Positions 29,857 through 39,448 of a stretch of 64,000 bases of DNA are shown one piece after another (position 1 is the stretch's first letter; every line of letters starts with the position of its first letter). Below the pieces are notes generated by a model that had not been told where the DNA came from, searched no databases, and was given only the letters and a program-made list of their open reading frames with translations. Source of the stretch: Streptomyces achromogenes. Its GTDB lineage: Bacteria > Actinomycetota > Actinomycetes > Streptomycetales > Streptomycetaceae. Both the position numbers and the translations under genes were made by a program. Location: contig NZ_JAUSYH010000001.1 of NCBI RefSeq assembly GCF_030816715.1, positions 7,750,001 through 7,814,000 on the forward strand, written 5' to 3'.

Positions 29857-30954
29857 ATGTCCATGGTCGGCCACCTGCGCAAAGTCGCGAGCCTGGCTCG
29901 GCGCAGCCGACGGCGCGTGGACCTCAGTCATCCGGCCCGCTCCCCGCTCGGCTCCGCCGTCGTCAACTGCGTCGTCTACCGTGACGGGGTCCGTCGACCG
30001 CCGGCCGACTCCGTGGAGGAGGCCGTGGGGTACGCCCGCAAGCACCGGGGCGGATTCGTCTGGCTGGGCCTGCACGAACCGAGCGCGGAGGAATTCGCCG
30101 GAGCCGCGGAGCTCTTCGGGCTGCATCCGCTCGCCGCCGAGGACGCCGTCCACGCCCAGCAGCGCCCCAAGGTCGAGCAGTACGGCGATGTCCTGTTCGC
30201 CGTGTTCAACACCGTCACCTACGTCGAACACACCGAGCTGACCGCGTCCAGCGAGGTCGTCGACACCGGATCGATCATGGTGTTCACCGGCCCCGACTTC
30301 GTCGTCACCGTCCGCCACGGCCGGCACGGCTCCCTCGGGCCCCTGCGGGAGGACCTCGAGGCGGACCCGCAGCAACTGGCCAAGGGCCCCTCCGCCGTCC
30401 TGCACGCCATCGCCGACCACGTCGTGGACGACTACGTCACCGTCGCGGACGCGGTCCAGAACGACATCGAGCAGGCCGAGACCGACGTCTTCTCCCCGCT
30501 CAGCCCCCGAGCCGCCGACGCCGGCCGGATCTACCAGCTCAAACGCGAGCTCCTCGAGTTCAAGCGTGCCGTCGTCCCGCTCAGCCGCCCCCTCGACCGG
30601 CTCGCCACCGATCCGCGGAGCTGCGTCGACCCGGAGATACAGACGTACTTCCGCAACGTCGCCGGCCATCTCCTGCGCGTCACCGAACAGATCGCCGCCT
30701 TCGACGCCCTGCTCGACTCGATCCTCCAGGCCCACTTGGCGCAGGTCACCGTCGCCCAGAACGAGGACATGCGCAAGATCACCGCCTGGGCCGCGATCAT
30801 CGCCGTCCCCACCATGGTGTGCGGCGTCTACGGCATGAACTTCGCCCACATGCCCGAGCTGCGCTGGCGCTTCGGCTACCCCCTCGCCCTCGCCGTCATG
30901 GCCGCCGCCTGTGTCGTCATCCACCGCGGCTTCAAACGCAACGGCTGGCTCTAG
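29857..30954 (+). CDS. corA: CorA-type magnesium/cobalt transporter
   Basis: A 365-residue CorA channel subunit. The large cytoplasmic funnel (about 1-300) precedes two C-terminal membrane helices; the signature VYGMNF sits at the end of the first, followed by AHMPEL, then a second helix ALAVMAAACVVIHRGF and a basic end. It assembles as a pentamer and admits Mg2+ and Co2+. ATG 29857 follows a GAGG site. Monocistronic by position. Confidence 0.95.
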   Translation: MSMVGHLRKVASLARRSRRRVDLSHPARSPLGSAVVNCVVYRDGVRRPPADSVEEAVGYARKHRGGFVWLGLHEPSAEEFAGAAELFGLHPLAAEDAVHAQQRPKVEQYGDVLFAVFNTVTYVEHTELTASSEVVDTGSIMVFTGPDFVVTVRHGRHGSLGPLREDLEADPQQLAKGPSAVLHAIADHVVDDYVTVADAVQNDIEQAETDVFSPLSPRAADAGRIYQLKRELLEFKRAVVPLSRPLDRLATDPRSCVDPEIQTYFRNVAGHLLRVTEQIAAFDALLDSILQAHLAQVTVAQNEDMRKITAWAAIIAVPTMVCGVYGMNFAHMPELRWRFGYPLALAVMAAACVVIHRGFKRNGWL

Positions 30955-31206
30955 TAGGGGCTCCGTAAGGTCTGCCCCGCCGTCGCTCGGCGTGGCCGCA
31001 GCGAACAGCTCTCTGCCGTCGGCGACGGATCGCATCCGTACCCGGCTCCTCGTCGCCGACCAGACAGGAGCGGGCGTCGGCGGTGAAGCCGTGCCCTGCG
31101 GGTCGTCCGGGCCGCGGCACGCAGTTCCGCCACGCGCGCCTCGAGTCCGGCCGTCAGGAACGCCTGTTCCGTCAGGGTCGGTTCCCCCGCTCACCCGCTC
31201 CCTGGG

Positions 31207-31977
31207 TCAGGCCCCTTTGCGGAAGACGAGAACCTCCGTGGAGGCGACGCCCATCGGAGCCAGGAAGCCGGCCTCCAGGCCGCAGCCGAGGGAGGCGAAG
31301 AGGTCCACGCACATCCCGCGCGGCATGGCGGCCGGGAAGGAGCCGTGCCCCGTCCCGCCCTGCGTCGCCCAGGTGCGCACCGCGGCCGGGTCCAGGCAGG
31401 TCTCGGTCATGACGTCGAAGACGATCCGGCCACCGGGCCTCGTGACACGTGCCATCTCGAAGAAATAGCGGACGGCGCAGAGGAAGGTCACGGTGTTGAA
31501 GACCTTGTGTGCCTGAACGAGGTCGACGCTGGCGTCGGGGGTCGGCGCGAGACTGGACCCCGCTGTCGGCAGAGCGATCACGCCGAACGTGTTCACCAGG
31601 TAGTCGGCCCAGGGCGCCGCCGTCTCGTAGATCTCGTAGCGGTCCGGCGCGCACTCCTTCAACGTCTTCTCCAGATACCGTCCGGACCCGGGGCCGATCT
31701 CCAGCACCGTTGCCGGACCGGCGGCGAAGACGCCGAGAGCGCGTAGTTCGTCGATGGTGGACCGGGTGGCGCCGGGCGTCCCGTTCATCACCGTGTCGAT
31801 GTGGTCGCCGACCGACATACCGGACGCCCGGGCGGCCCGCATCGTCGCCTCGAAGGGGATGAAGTCGTCGACGCCCCCCAGGTTGTTGCCGCTGCGCACG
31901 ATGTCGAACCCCGTGCGCCCCAGGAGCCGCTTGACCCCGGACTTCCATGCCGACGTGCCCTTGCCTGCTGCGCTCAT
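31207..31977 (-). CDS. SAM-dependent methyltransferase
   Basis: A 256-residue class I methyltransferase. Motif I is TVLEIGPGSGRYLEKTL near residue 95, the acidic loop follows at YEIYETA, and the post-motif ARVTRPGGRIVFDVM is typical of the Rossmann fold. Homologs of this type occur beside sugar or polyketide genes, but here the gene is alone between corA and a two-component system, so the substrate is unknown. GGGAG precedes ATG 31977 by 8 bp. The 252 bp between it and corA hold no gene I can support. Confidence 0.82.
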   Translation of the reverse strand: MSAAGKGTSAWKSGVKRLLGRTGFDIVRSGNNLGGVDDFIPFEATMRAARASGMSVGDHIDTVMNGTPGATRSTIDELRALGVFAAGPATVLEIGPGSGRYLEKTLKECAPDRYEIYETAAPWADYLVNTFGVIALPTAGSSLAPTPDASVDLVQAHKVFNTVTFLCAVRYFFEMARVTRPGGRIVFDVMTETCLDPAAVRTWATQGGTGHGSFPAAMPRGMCVDLFASLGCGLEAGFLAPMGVASTEVLVFRKGA

Positions 31978-32102
31978 CAGGCATCTCCCCAGGTCGTTGC
32001 CACCCTCGGGTCAGCATAGGATTTTCGGACTCCGGCGCGCAGCGAGACGGCGAATTCACGGCTTCGACGAGGTGCCGCGCCACCGGCGACCGCCGGCCCG
32101 CC

Positions 32103-32804
32103 TCACGGGTGTCCGGCGGCCGGCTGCTCGGGCCCCCGCTCGCCCACGCTGACCAGCCCGGTCTCGTAGGCGGCGATGACGGCCTGGACGCGGTCGCGCA
32201 GTTGCAGCTTGCCGAGGACGCGGGAGACATGGGTCTTGACGGTGGTCTCGGCCAGATGCAGACGGCCGGCCACTTCGGCGTTGCTCAGTCCGCGGGCGAC
32301 CAGACCCAGGACTTCGCGTTCGCGCGAGGTCAGCGAGGCCAGGTCGCGGTGGATCGCGGCGCCCTGGCTCCCTTGCCGCGTGAACCGTTCGACGAGACGC
32401 CGGGTGACGGCCGGCGCGAGCAGGGCGTCGCCCGAGCGGACCGTGCGGACGGCGGAGATCAGCTGTTCGGGGGTGACGTCCTTGAGGAGGAATCCGCTGG
32501 CGCCGGCGGACAGCGCCGCGTAGACGTACTGGTCGAGGTCGAAGGTGGTCAGGATGATCACGCGGGGTTCGCCCGGAACGCCGGTGAGGATACGGCGGGT
32601 GGCCTCCAGGCCGTCCATCTCCGGCATCCGGACGTCCATCAGGACCACGTCGGGCCGGGTGCGCCGGACCGCGTCGACGGCCTCGGCCCCGTCGGTGGCC
32701 TCGGCGACCACCTCGATGCCGTCGGAGCGCAGGATCATCCGGAAGCCGGTGCGGACGAGGGTCTGGTCGTCGGCGAGCACCACGCGGGGCGGCGGCTCGG
32801 TCAC
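32103..32804 (-). CDS. NarL/LuxR-family response regulator
   Basis: A 233-residue response regulator: receiver domain with acidic pocket VVLADDQ, phospho-acceptor aspartate in VVLMDVRMPEMDG, then LTSREREVLGLVARGLSNAEVA...TTVKTHVSRVLGKL as LuxR-type helix-turn-helix (about residues 160-215). Its GTG start overlaps the stop of the histidine kinase gene (GTGA), so the pair is co-translated. The divergent ABC/FtsX exporter genes are the probable target. Confidence 0.93.
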   Translation of the reverse strand: MTEPPPRVVLADDQTLVRTGFRMILRSDGIEVVAEATDGAEAVDAVRRTRPDVVLMDVRMPEMDGLEATRRILTGVPGEPRVIILTTFDLDQYVYAALSAGASGFLLKDVTPEQLISAVRTVRSGDALLAPAVTRRLVERFTRQGSQGAAIHRDLASLTSREREVLGLVARGLSNAEVAGRLHLAETTVKTHVSRVLGKLQLRDRVQAVIAAYETGLVSVGERGPEQPAAGHP

Positions 32805-34102
32805 GGTGCCTCCAGGGGGATGAGTGCCTCGACACGGTAACCACCCGTGAGGCGCCGGCCGGTGTCCAGGGTTCCGTCGTAGACGGAGAGGCGCTCGCGC
32901 AGGCCGAGCAGCCCGCGCCCGTTGCCGGCGGCCGCGGCCGGGCCGGGAGCACCGCCGGTGTCGGAGACCTCCACCCGGAGCAGGCCGGGGGAGTACTCGA
33001 CACGGACGGCCGCCCGCGCCCCGGCCGCGTGTTTCACCGTGTTGGTCAGCGCCTCCTGGACCACTCGGTACGCGGTGAGCCCGATGCCCGGCGGTACGGG
33101 GCGGGCCACTCCGGTGACCTCGAGGTCGACCGGCAGGCCGGTGTCACGGACCCGCCCGACGAGCGTTTCCAGCTGCTTCAGGCCCGGTTGCGGGGCCAGC
33201 TCCCCGGCGCGGTCCGCGGCGTGGCCGTCGCCGTCCATGGTGAGCAGGCCCATGACGTGACGCAGATCGGTCATCGCGGCCCGTCCGCTCGCCTCGACGG
33301 CGAGCAGCGCCTCGTCGGCCTCGTCTGGTACGGCCCTCATGACCCTGCGGGCGGCGCCGGCCTGGATGACCATGACGCTGACGTTGTGGGTGACGACGTC
33401 GTGCAGTTCGCGGGCGATCCTGGCGCGTTCCTCGGCGACGGCCCGACGCAGCGCGTCGGCCTGCTCGTGTTCCACGGCGGTCAGCCGCGCGCGGCCCTCG
33501 TCGGTGCGCACCCGCCAGGTCCGCAGGCCGTTGGCGGCCATCGCCAGCGGCCCGAGGATCCACAGGACCACGTACTCGTTCGGGACGATGCCCGGCTGGT
33601 ACGGGTAGACGTGCGTGGTCGAGGAGCCCGACGTGTAGACGAGGAGGACCGCCGTCGGGAGTGCCACCAGGGTGGGGGTGCGGTACGGGCTGTACGCGGC
33701 GGCGCTGTACACGGCGACGACGAGGGGGTAGAAGGTCAGCCGGGCGACGTCCTGCGGGGTGAGCAGGGCCAGGCAGGTCACCGCGCAGAGCACGGCCAGC
33801 GGAAAGCGGCGGCGCATCACCAGTGCGCCGGAGGTGACGAGCGCCAGGGCGCTCAGGGCGATCGCGGCGGGCGTCCCGGCCGGGTGGATCGCCTTGCCCA
33901 CACCGGGGAGGATCTCGCGGACCTGGTTGTCCGCGACGTCGACGGCGTAGTACACGGTGGTGACGGCGAAGGCCGCCGCCAGCGCCAGGTCGAACCGCCG
34001 GCCGCGCCGGGTGAGGCGCGGTGCCGGCCCGGTCGGGCGCAGCGCACGGCGGGCTGCCTCACGGACCCGGTCCACCACGGTCGTCTCGTTCGTCACCGGC
34101 AC
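32801..34102 (-). CDS. Sensor histidine kinase (HisKA_3 type)
   Basis: A 433-residue membrane kinase. Five to six hydrophobic segments lie within residues 30-190, then the dimerisation/phospho-acceptor helix RIARELHDVVTHNVSVMVIQAG with the reactive histidine, the N-box QEALTNTVKHA and glycine-rich GRGLLGLRERLSVYDG. It phosphorylates the response regulator encoded by the overlapping downstream gene. Membrane-embedded sensing and the neighbouring exporter suggest detection of envelope-active compounds. GTG 34102 is the longest start; GTG 34096 is possible. Confidence 0.92.
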   Translation of the reverse strand: MPVTNETTVVDRVREAARRALRPTGPAPRLTRRGRRFDLALAAAFAVTTVYYAVDVADNQVREILPGVGKAIHPAGTPAAIALSALALVTSGALVMRRRFPLAVLCAVTCLALLTPQDVARLTFYPLVVAVYSAAAYSPYRTPTLVALPTAVLLVYTSGSSTTHVYPYQPGIVPNEYVVLWILGPLAMAANGLRTWRVRTDEGRARLTAVEHEQADALRRAVAEERARIARELHDVVTHNVSVMVIQAGAARRVMRAVPDEADEALLAVEASGRAAMTDLRHVMGLLTMDGDGHAADRAGELAPQPGLKQLETLVGRVRDTGLPVDLEVTGVARPVPPGIGLTAYRVVQEALTNTVKHAAGARAAVRVEYSPGLLRVEVSDTGGAPGPAAAAGNGRGLLGLRERLSVYDGTLDTGRRLTGGYRVEALIPLEAP

Positions 34103-34308
34103 ATTCTCGCCGTCGCGCCGCCCCCGCGGGATCCGTCCCGGAGATCACTTCCGGCGCACCTCCTACGCCGGACGCCTACTTCTCAGGGAGGACCCCGGCA
34201 GGCCCTCGTTCCCACGGAGGACCGCGAACGGCTCGGGCGAAGGACGTGGCCGGCCCCGGTGCCCGCCTAGCGTCCAGGGCGCCGGACACGCGGAAGCAAG
34301 GAGCCTTC

Positions 34309-35046
34309 ATGACCGAGCCGCTGATCGAACTGCGCGACGTGAGCCGCAGATACGACGACGGGCCGCCCGCCCTGAACGACGTGTCGCTGACCGTGGGAGC
34401 CGGTGAGGCGGTCGTGATCCTCGGTCCGTCCGGCAGCGGCAAGTCCACGCTGCTCAACCTGATCGCGGGCCTGGACCGGCCGGACGCGGGGACCGTGACC
34501 GTGGACGGCGTACGGGTCGACGGGCTGGGCGAGGCCGCGGCGGCGCGCTACCGGCGCGCCAAGGTCGGCATGGTCTTCCAGTTCTTCCACCTCCTCGACG
34601 ACATGACCGTCGCCGACAACGTCGCACTGCCCGCGCAACTGGCCGGCATGGCGCGAGGAGCGGCGCACCGCCGCGCCGCGGAACTCCTCGAGACCCTCGG
34701 CATCGACCGGCACGCCCGCGCCCACCCGGGGCGGTTGTCCGGCGGTGAACGCCAACGCGTCGCGGTGGCCCGGGCGTTGATGAACCGCCCGCCGCTGATC
34801 CTGGCCGACGAGCCCACCGGCGCACTGGACACGGCCGCCGGCGACGACGTCGGCCGACTGCTCAGGGAGCTCAACGCCGAGGGACAGACCCTGGTGATGG
34901 TCACTCACGACCTCGCCCTGGCCCGCTCCTGCACCCGCCGCACCGTACGGATCGTCGACGGCCGGATCGCCGAGGACGCCGGTGTGCAGGGCATCGGCAT
35001 GGGCGGCACCGGTGTGGCGGACACGGGCGTGGAGGTGGCCCCGTGA
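34309..35046 (+). CDS. ABC transporter ATP-binding protein (MacB/LolD-like)
   Basis: A 245-residue ATPase: Walker A GPSGSGKST, Q-loop MVFQFFHLL, signature LSGGERQRVAVARAL, Walker B LILADEPTGALD and histidine switch VTHD. This subtype partners with FtsX-like permeases, and the next gene, overlapping by 4 bp, encodes one. AAGGAG lies before ATG 34309. The last 30 residues are a glycine-rich tail. Divergent from the two-component genes, giving the usual sensor/exporter arrangement for antimicrobial or lipid export. Confidence 0.93.
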   Translation: MTEPLIELRDVSRRYDDGPPALNDVSLTVGAGEAVVILGPSGSGKSTLLNLIAGLDRPDAGTVTVDGVRVDGLGEAAAARYRRAKVGMVFQFFHLLDDMTVADNVALPAQLAGMARGAAHRRAAELLETLGIDRHARAHPGRLSGGERQRVAVARALMNRPPLILADEPTGALDTAAGDDVGRLLRELNAEGQTLVMVTHDLALARSCTRRTVRIVDGRIAEDAGVQGIGMGGTGVADTGVEVAP

Positions 35047-37397
35047 GCGCGCTGAGCCGGGTGGTGCGTTCGGGCGTGGAGCGGCGCCGGGTGCAGACGT
35101 TCGTGATCGGCCTGACCGCGATGGTGGCGGTCGCCGCGTCCGTCCTTGGAGGCTCGCTGCTGGTGGTCTCGGGCGCGCCCTTCGACGACGCCTTCGCCCG
35201 GCAGCACGGCGCGCACCTGTCCGTCGAGTTCGACGCGGCCCGCACCGACGCCGGCCGCGTGAAGGAGACAGGGCGCGCCGACGGGGTGGCCGCCGTGGCC
35301 GGACCGTTCCGCACCGTGTCGGCAAGCCCGCGGATCCGCGGGGGCAGGGCCGTGTGGCCGATGACCGTCGTGGGCCGCGGCGATCCCGACGGCCCGGTCG
35401 ACGACCTCACGTTGAGCGCCGGGCGGTGGGCCGTCCGGCCCGGCGAGATCGTGCTGAACGCCGACGCCTCGCTGTTTCCCGACCTCGGGCTCGAACTGGC
35501 CTTCCCGGGACTGCCCGGCGACCCCGTCCTGACAGTGGTGGGCGCGGCCCGTTCGGTCACCGGGAGCGCCGACGCGTGGGTGACACCGGCCCAGGCCGCG
35601 GCCCTCACCACGCCCGGCCGTCCCGGCGGCCACCAGATGCTCTACCGCTTCACCGCCGCCGACACGGCCGCGCAGGTCGCGGCAGGCCGCGTGGCCGTGA
35701 CGGCGGGGGGCAGGGCGGTGACCGCGACGCGGTCCTGGCTCAGCGTCAGGGCGTCCGCCGAGCGCGACACCGCGCTGTACGTGCCCTTCCTCCTCGCGTT
35801 CGGCGTCCTGGGCCTGGTCATGTCGGTGCTCATCGTGGGCAACGTCGTCGCCGGCGCGGTGGGCGCGGGACTGCCCAGGATCGGCGTCCTCAAAGCCGTC
35901 GGCTTCACCCCGGCGCAGGTGGTACGGGCCTATGTCGGCCAGGCGCTCGTCACGGCGGCGGCGGGCACGGTGCTCGGCCTCCTGGCGGCCCATCTGCTGG
36001 CGGTGCCGGTCATGTCCGAGACGGAGGACGTGTACGGCACCACGTCCCTGGCGGTCGCCCCCTGGGTCGACGCGTCCGTGGTCGCTGGTGTCCTCGGACT
36101 GATCGCGGTGACCGCCTGGGCGAGCGCCTGGCGGGCCGGCCGGCTGCGCACGGCCGACGCCATCGCCCTCGGGCACGGCGCGCGGACGGACCGCGGCCGG
36201 TGGGCGGCGCGCCTGGCCGGGCGGCTGCCCCTGTCACGGCCGCTCGCCCTGGGACTGACCCGCCCCTTCGCCCGCCCCGCCCGTGCCCTGGCCACGGGGA
36301 CGGCGATCCTGTTCGGCGCCACCGCCGTCACCTTCACCGTGGGCATGGGGGCGTCGCTCGGCGAGGTCATGAAGGCAAGGGCACACGAGGCGGCCGACGT
36401 CACCGTCGCCGCGCCCCTGCCGGAACCCGGCCCGGACGGGCCGGTCCCCGGCACACGGCCCGAGCCCGACGCCGCCGCCGTCGCCGCGGCGATCGAGGCC
36501 CAGCCCGGCACCCGGGCGTACTACACGACCGCGACGGCCCGGGCCACCGTCTCCGGTGCGGCCGGGACCACCACGGTCGTCGCCTTCACCGGCGACGCGT
36601 CCTGGGGCGGCTACGCGATGGTCTCCGGCCGCTGGATCGCCGAGCCCGGCGAGGCCGCCGTGCCCACGCCCTTCCTCACCGCCACCGGCACGCACCTCGG
36701 GGACAGCGTCGCGCTGGGCGGTCTGGGCGGCACGGGCGAGGCGGTCACCGTCCGGATCGTCGGCGAGGTGCTCGACCCCCGCAACGACGGCATGCAGGTG
36801 TTCACCGACGCCGCGACGCTCGCACCCGCACACCCGGACCTGACCGACACCACGCAGCACATCGCGGTGACATCCGGTACCCCCGCCGCCGGTTACGCCG
36901 ACGCGCTGAACACGAGCCTGGCGCCCCTGGGCGTCACCGCCCGGGCCGGCGGGACCGAAGGCGGCAGCGACGTGGTCGCCACCCTGAACGCACTGTCCGC
37001 GCTCCTGACGCTGATGCTCGTCGCCGTTGCGGCCCTGGGCGTTCTCAACGCGGTCGTCCTCGACACCCGCGAGCGCGTCCGTGAACTCGGCGTCCACAAG
37101 GCCCTGGGCATGACCCCCCGGCAGATGATCGCGATGGTCGTCACCTCCGTCGTCCTGACCGGGCTGGCCGGCGGCGTCCTGGGCGTTCTGCTCGGCGTCG
37201 CCCTGCACGGCCGGGTCGTGCCCGCCATGGGCCGCGGCGCCGGACTGGAACTCCCGGACTCCGTCCTCGCCGTCTACCCCGCGGACCGGCTGTCCCTGCT
37301 CGCGCTGGGCGGCCTGCTCATCGCCGTCCTGGGGGCGCTGCTGCCCGCGGGCCGGGCGGCTGCGGCGCGTACCGCGACCGCCCTGCGCACCGAGTAG
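35043..37397 (+). CDS. FtsX-family ABC transporter permease
   Basis: A 784-residue permease with two FtsX modules: an N-terminal helix (about 20-45), a large extracytoplasmic domain, a three-helix FtsX block (about 255-385, with LPRIGVLKAVGFTPAQVVRAYVGQ), a second helix and extracytoplasmic domain (about 420-640), and a final three-helix block with RVRELGVHKALGMTPRQMIAMV. It works with the ATPase encoded by the overlapping upstream gene (GTGA). It is probably a mechanotransmission-type exporter acting on peptides, macrolides or lipids. Confidence 0.92.
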   Translation: MSALSRVVRSGVERRRVQTFVIGLTAMVAVAASVLGGSLLVVSGAPFDDAFARQHGAHLSVEFDAARTDAGRVKETGRADGVAAVAGPFRTVSASPRIRGGRAVWPMTVVGRGDPDGPVDDLTLSAGRWAVRPGEIVLNADASLFPDLGLELAFPGLPGDPVLTVVGAARSVTGSADAWVTPAQAAALTTPGRPGGHQMLYRFTAADTAAQVAAGRVAVTAGGRAVTATRSWLSVRASAERDTALYVPFLLAFGVLGLVMSVLIVGNVVAGAVGAGLPRIGVLKAVGFTPAQVVRAYVGQALVTAAAGTVLGLLAAHLLAVPVMSETEDVYGTTSLAVAPWVDASVVAGVLGLIAVTAWASAWRAGRLRTADAIALGHGARTDRGRWAARLAGRLPLSRPLALGLTRPFARPARALATGTAILFGATAVTFTVGMGASLGEVMKARAHEAADVTVAAPLPEPGPDGPVPGTRPEPDAAAVAAAIEAQPGTRAYYTTATARATVSGAAGTTTVVAFTGDASWGGYAMVSGRWIAEPGEAAVPTPFLTATGTHLGDSVALGGLGGTGEAVTVRIVGEVLDPRNDGMQVFTDAATLAPAHPDLTDTTQHIAVTSGTPAAGYADALNTSLAPLGVTARAGGTEGGSDVVATLNALSALLTLMLVAVAALGVLNAVVLDTRERVRELGVHKALGMTPRQMIAMVVTSVVLTGLAGGVLGVLLGVALHGRVVPAMGRGAGLELPDSVLAVYPADRLSLLALGGLLIAVLGALLPAGRAAAARTATALRTE

Positions 37398-37513
37398 GCC
37401 CGGGGAGCCGTCGGGCCGACGGACGCCCGCTCGTCGACCGCGATGCGGGAACCGCGGAGGCACCAGGCAGACTCTGCGGTTGTAGTCCCTTCTGACCTAA
37501 GGATGAGCCACCC

Positions 37514-38098
37514 ATGATCACCCTCACCAAGGAAGACGGCCCGGCCGACCTGGACGGGGTCACCCATCTGTCCATCGGGGTCTCCTGGGACCCCACCGCC
37601 GGCAGCAGCGGCGGCGTGCTGGGCAAGCTGCGCCGCAAGACCGGCACCGACCTCGACCTGATCGCCGTCGCCATGCAGGGCGCGGATCCGGTGCGTCTCG
37701 CGGGTCTCGACTCACTCGACCCGATGGGCAACGGCTCGCTGGTGCACAGCGGTGACAACCAGACCGGGCACGGAGACGGCGACGACGAGACGGTGACCGT
37801 CGAGTTCGCCCGGATACCGGCCAACATCACGTCGATCGTGTTCGTCGCCGCGGCCTACAAGAAGGGCAGCTCCTTCCAGAAGGCGCGCAACATCAGCTTC
37901 AAGGTCTATGACGCGACCGGCGGCAACCCCCAGCAGGTCGCCGACATCTGGCCGAGTCTGCTCACCCAGGACAACGGCTGCGCCGTGGCGAAGGCCCTGC
38001 GGGTCGGCGGCAGTTGGAAACTCGAGGTGATCAACGTGACGGGCAAGGTCAAGCAGGGCGACGAACACGCCCTGATGCGTTTCGCCGTCAGCAAGTAG
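37514..38098 (+). CDS. TerD-family stress protein
   Basis: A 194-residue TerD domain protein of the tellurium-resistance/stress family. The fold signature ITLTKEDG..LTHLSIGVSWDPT at the start, then TDLDLIAVAMQG, LVHSGDNQTGHGDGDDETVTVEF (the calcium-binding acidic loop), FVAAAYKKGSSFQKARN and a basic end. In Streptomyces such proteins bind Ca2+ and influence development and stress tolerance. AAGGAtga precedes ATG 37514. Confidence 0.93.
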   Translation: MITLTKEDGPADLDGVTHLSIGVSWDPTAGSSGGVLGKLRRKTGTDLDLIAVAMQGADPVRLAGLDSLDPMGNGSLVHSGDNQTGHGDGDDETVTVEFARIPANITSIVFVAAAYKKGSSFQKARNISFKVYDATGGNPQQVADIWPSLLTQDNGCAVAKALRVGGSWKLEVINVTGKVKQGDEHALMRFAVSK

Positions 38099-38149
38099 CG
38101 ATGTGTGCAGGTGCGTTCTGTCGAACCGAGTGCGTGAACGGGGGCAAGG

Positions 38150-39211
38150 GTGAACCAGGTGCTCTACGGTGAACGGTCGTGGAACCCGCTCGCGCGGACC
38201 GTGGACCTGACCGAGGACCACGTGCGCAGGGGCGGCAGGACCACCCCGCTGAGTGAACTGAACCTCGCTGCCATGGCCGAGGCGTTCCAGCGCGGGTACT
38301 GGCTCGGCGGCGGCGGGACGGAACGCCCGCTGGAGCGGCTGGCGGAGGGTGCGGGGGTGGTGCCGGTGACCCGTGCCACGGGCGCCGCCATGCCGGTGAG
38401 GGTGCGGCAGGCCGCCGAGTTCGCCCGCAGGCTGGGAGAGTTGGCGGTGCGCCGGTGCGGTGGGCCCGCCCAGGTGGCGGCCCTGGCGGACCGGGCCCGG
38501 GCCGAGGAGGTGCCGCTGTGGATCGCGCGGCGCTTCGCACCGGGCCCGGCCGGGCCGATAACCGTCGCCGTGGACCGGCGTCTGGCGCGTGTGGACGTCT
38601 GGGGGCCGCACGCCCCCGTCGTGCGGATCCGGGCACCGCACGGCTTCACCCCCTACGCCCCCGAACAGTCCGCCGGGCTGCGCCTGACGGTCGACGGCGT
38701 CGCCGCGCAGCTGGCACTGAAGAGGAAGCTGCGCAGATCCAGGAGTCACGTGGAGGTGCGACTGCCGGGGCAGCGCTGGGTGCTGCGCCGGGAGAACGCG
38801 CTGACCTCGCGGTTGCTGCGCGACGAACGGTGTGTCGCCCTGCTGTCGAGGCCCCCTCGCCGGCCGGCGCCCGAGCCGGGGGCGGTACTGCTGCCGCTGG
38901 CTCCCGTGCGGTACGAGAGCCCTGATCCGCTGGACGCCGTCATGGCGCAGGTCTTCGCCGTCGCCTTCGGGCTCGGCGACACCACGGGCTCGGCGCGGTT
39001 CCGGTCGGAGCGGCGCCCGGCGAGCGGGTCCGGGCCCGTCGCCGCCGACGAGGGGTGGGACCGCCCCTGGTTCACCAACCTCGGCAAGGGGAGCGACGAC
39101 AACGAACCCGGTGGCGGCGACGGCTGGGGCGCGGACGGCGGAGACGGCGGCGGAGGCGACAGCGGGGGTGACGGCGGAGGAGGGGACGGTGGCGGCGGCG
39201 GGGGTGACTAG
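38150..39211 (+). CDS. Hypothetical protein with Gly/Asp-rich tail
   Basis: A 353-residue protein I do not recognise. Residues 1-280 look like a soluble globular domain of beta and helix segments (for example PITVAVDRRLARVDVWG and SHVEVRLPGQRWVLRRENALTSRLLRDERCVAL), with basic LKRKLRRSRSH in the middle. The last 40 residues are nearly only glycine and aspartate with a few serines, a tail seen on some actinobacterial TPM-like surface proteins. There is no signal peptide or membrane segment. GTG 38150 follows a GGGGGCAAGG site. It lies 51 bp behind terD, so the two may be cotranscribed. Confidence 0.65.
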   Translation: MNQVLYGERSWNPLARTVDLTEDHVRRGGRTTPLSELNLAAMAEAFQRGYWLGGGGTERPLERLAEGAGVVPVTRATGAAMPVRVRQAAEFARRLGELAVRRCGGPAQVAALADRARAEEVPLWIARRFAPGPAGPITVAVDRRLARVDVWGPHAPVVRIRAPHGFTPYAPEQSAGLRLTVDGVAAQLALKRKLRRSRSHVEVRLPGQRWVLRRENALTSRLLRDERCVALLSRPPRRPAPEPGAVLLPLAPVRYESPDPLDAVMAQVFAVAFGLGDTTGSARFRSERRPASGSGPVAADEGWDRPWFTNLGKGSDDNEPGGGDGWGADGGDGGGGDSGGDGGGGDGGGGGGD

Positions 39212-39448
39212 GCGACGGATGTCGCCCCGTCCGCCCGCCCGTCCTGGGCCGACGGGCCCGGACCCATGGGACATCGGTCCCTGACCGGATGAACCGGTCC
39301 GATCGCACGCGGTGCGGGACGTCGGGCGTCGCTGTGGGGCCGCGCAGGTGACGGCCGTGGGCCGGAAGGGGCAGTGCCGGGGCTCGGTGGCGCATTCCCT
39401 CCTATCGTGGAGCAGCACAGTGACGGGCGGCACCGAGGCGGGCAGCAC

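Noticed and set aside
30955..31206. Possible insertion-sequence end after corA
   Set aside because: I found no paired terminal inverted repeats, direct repeats or transposase motifs in the 252 bp.
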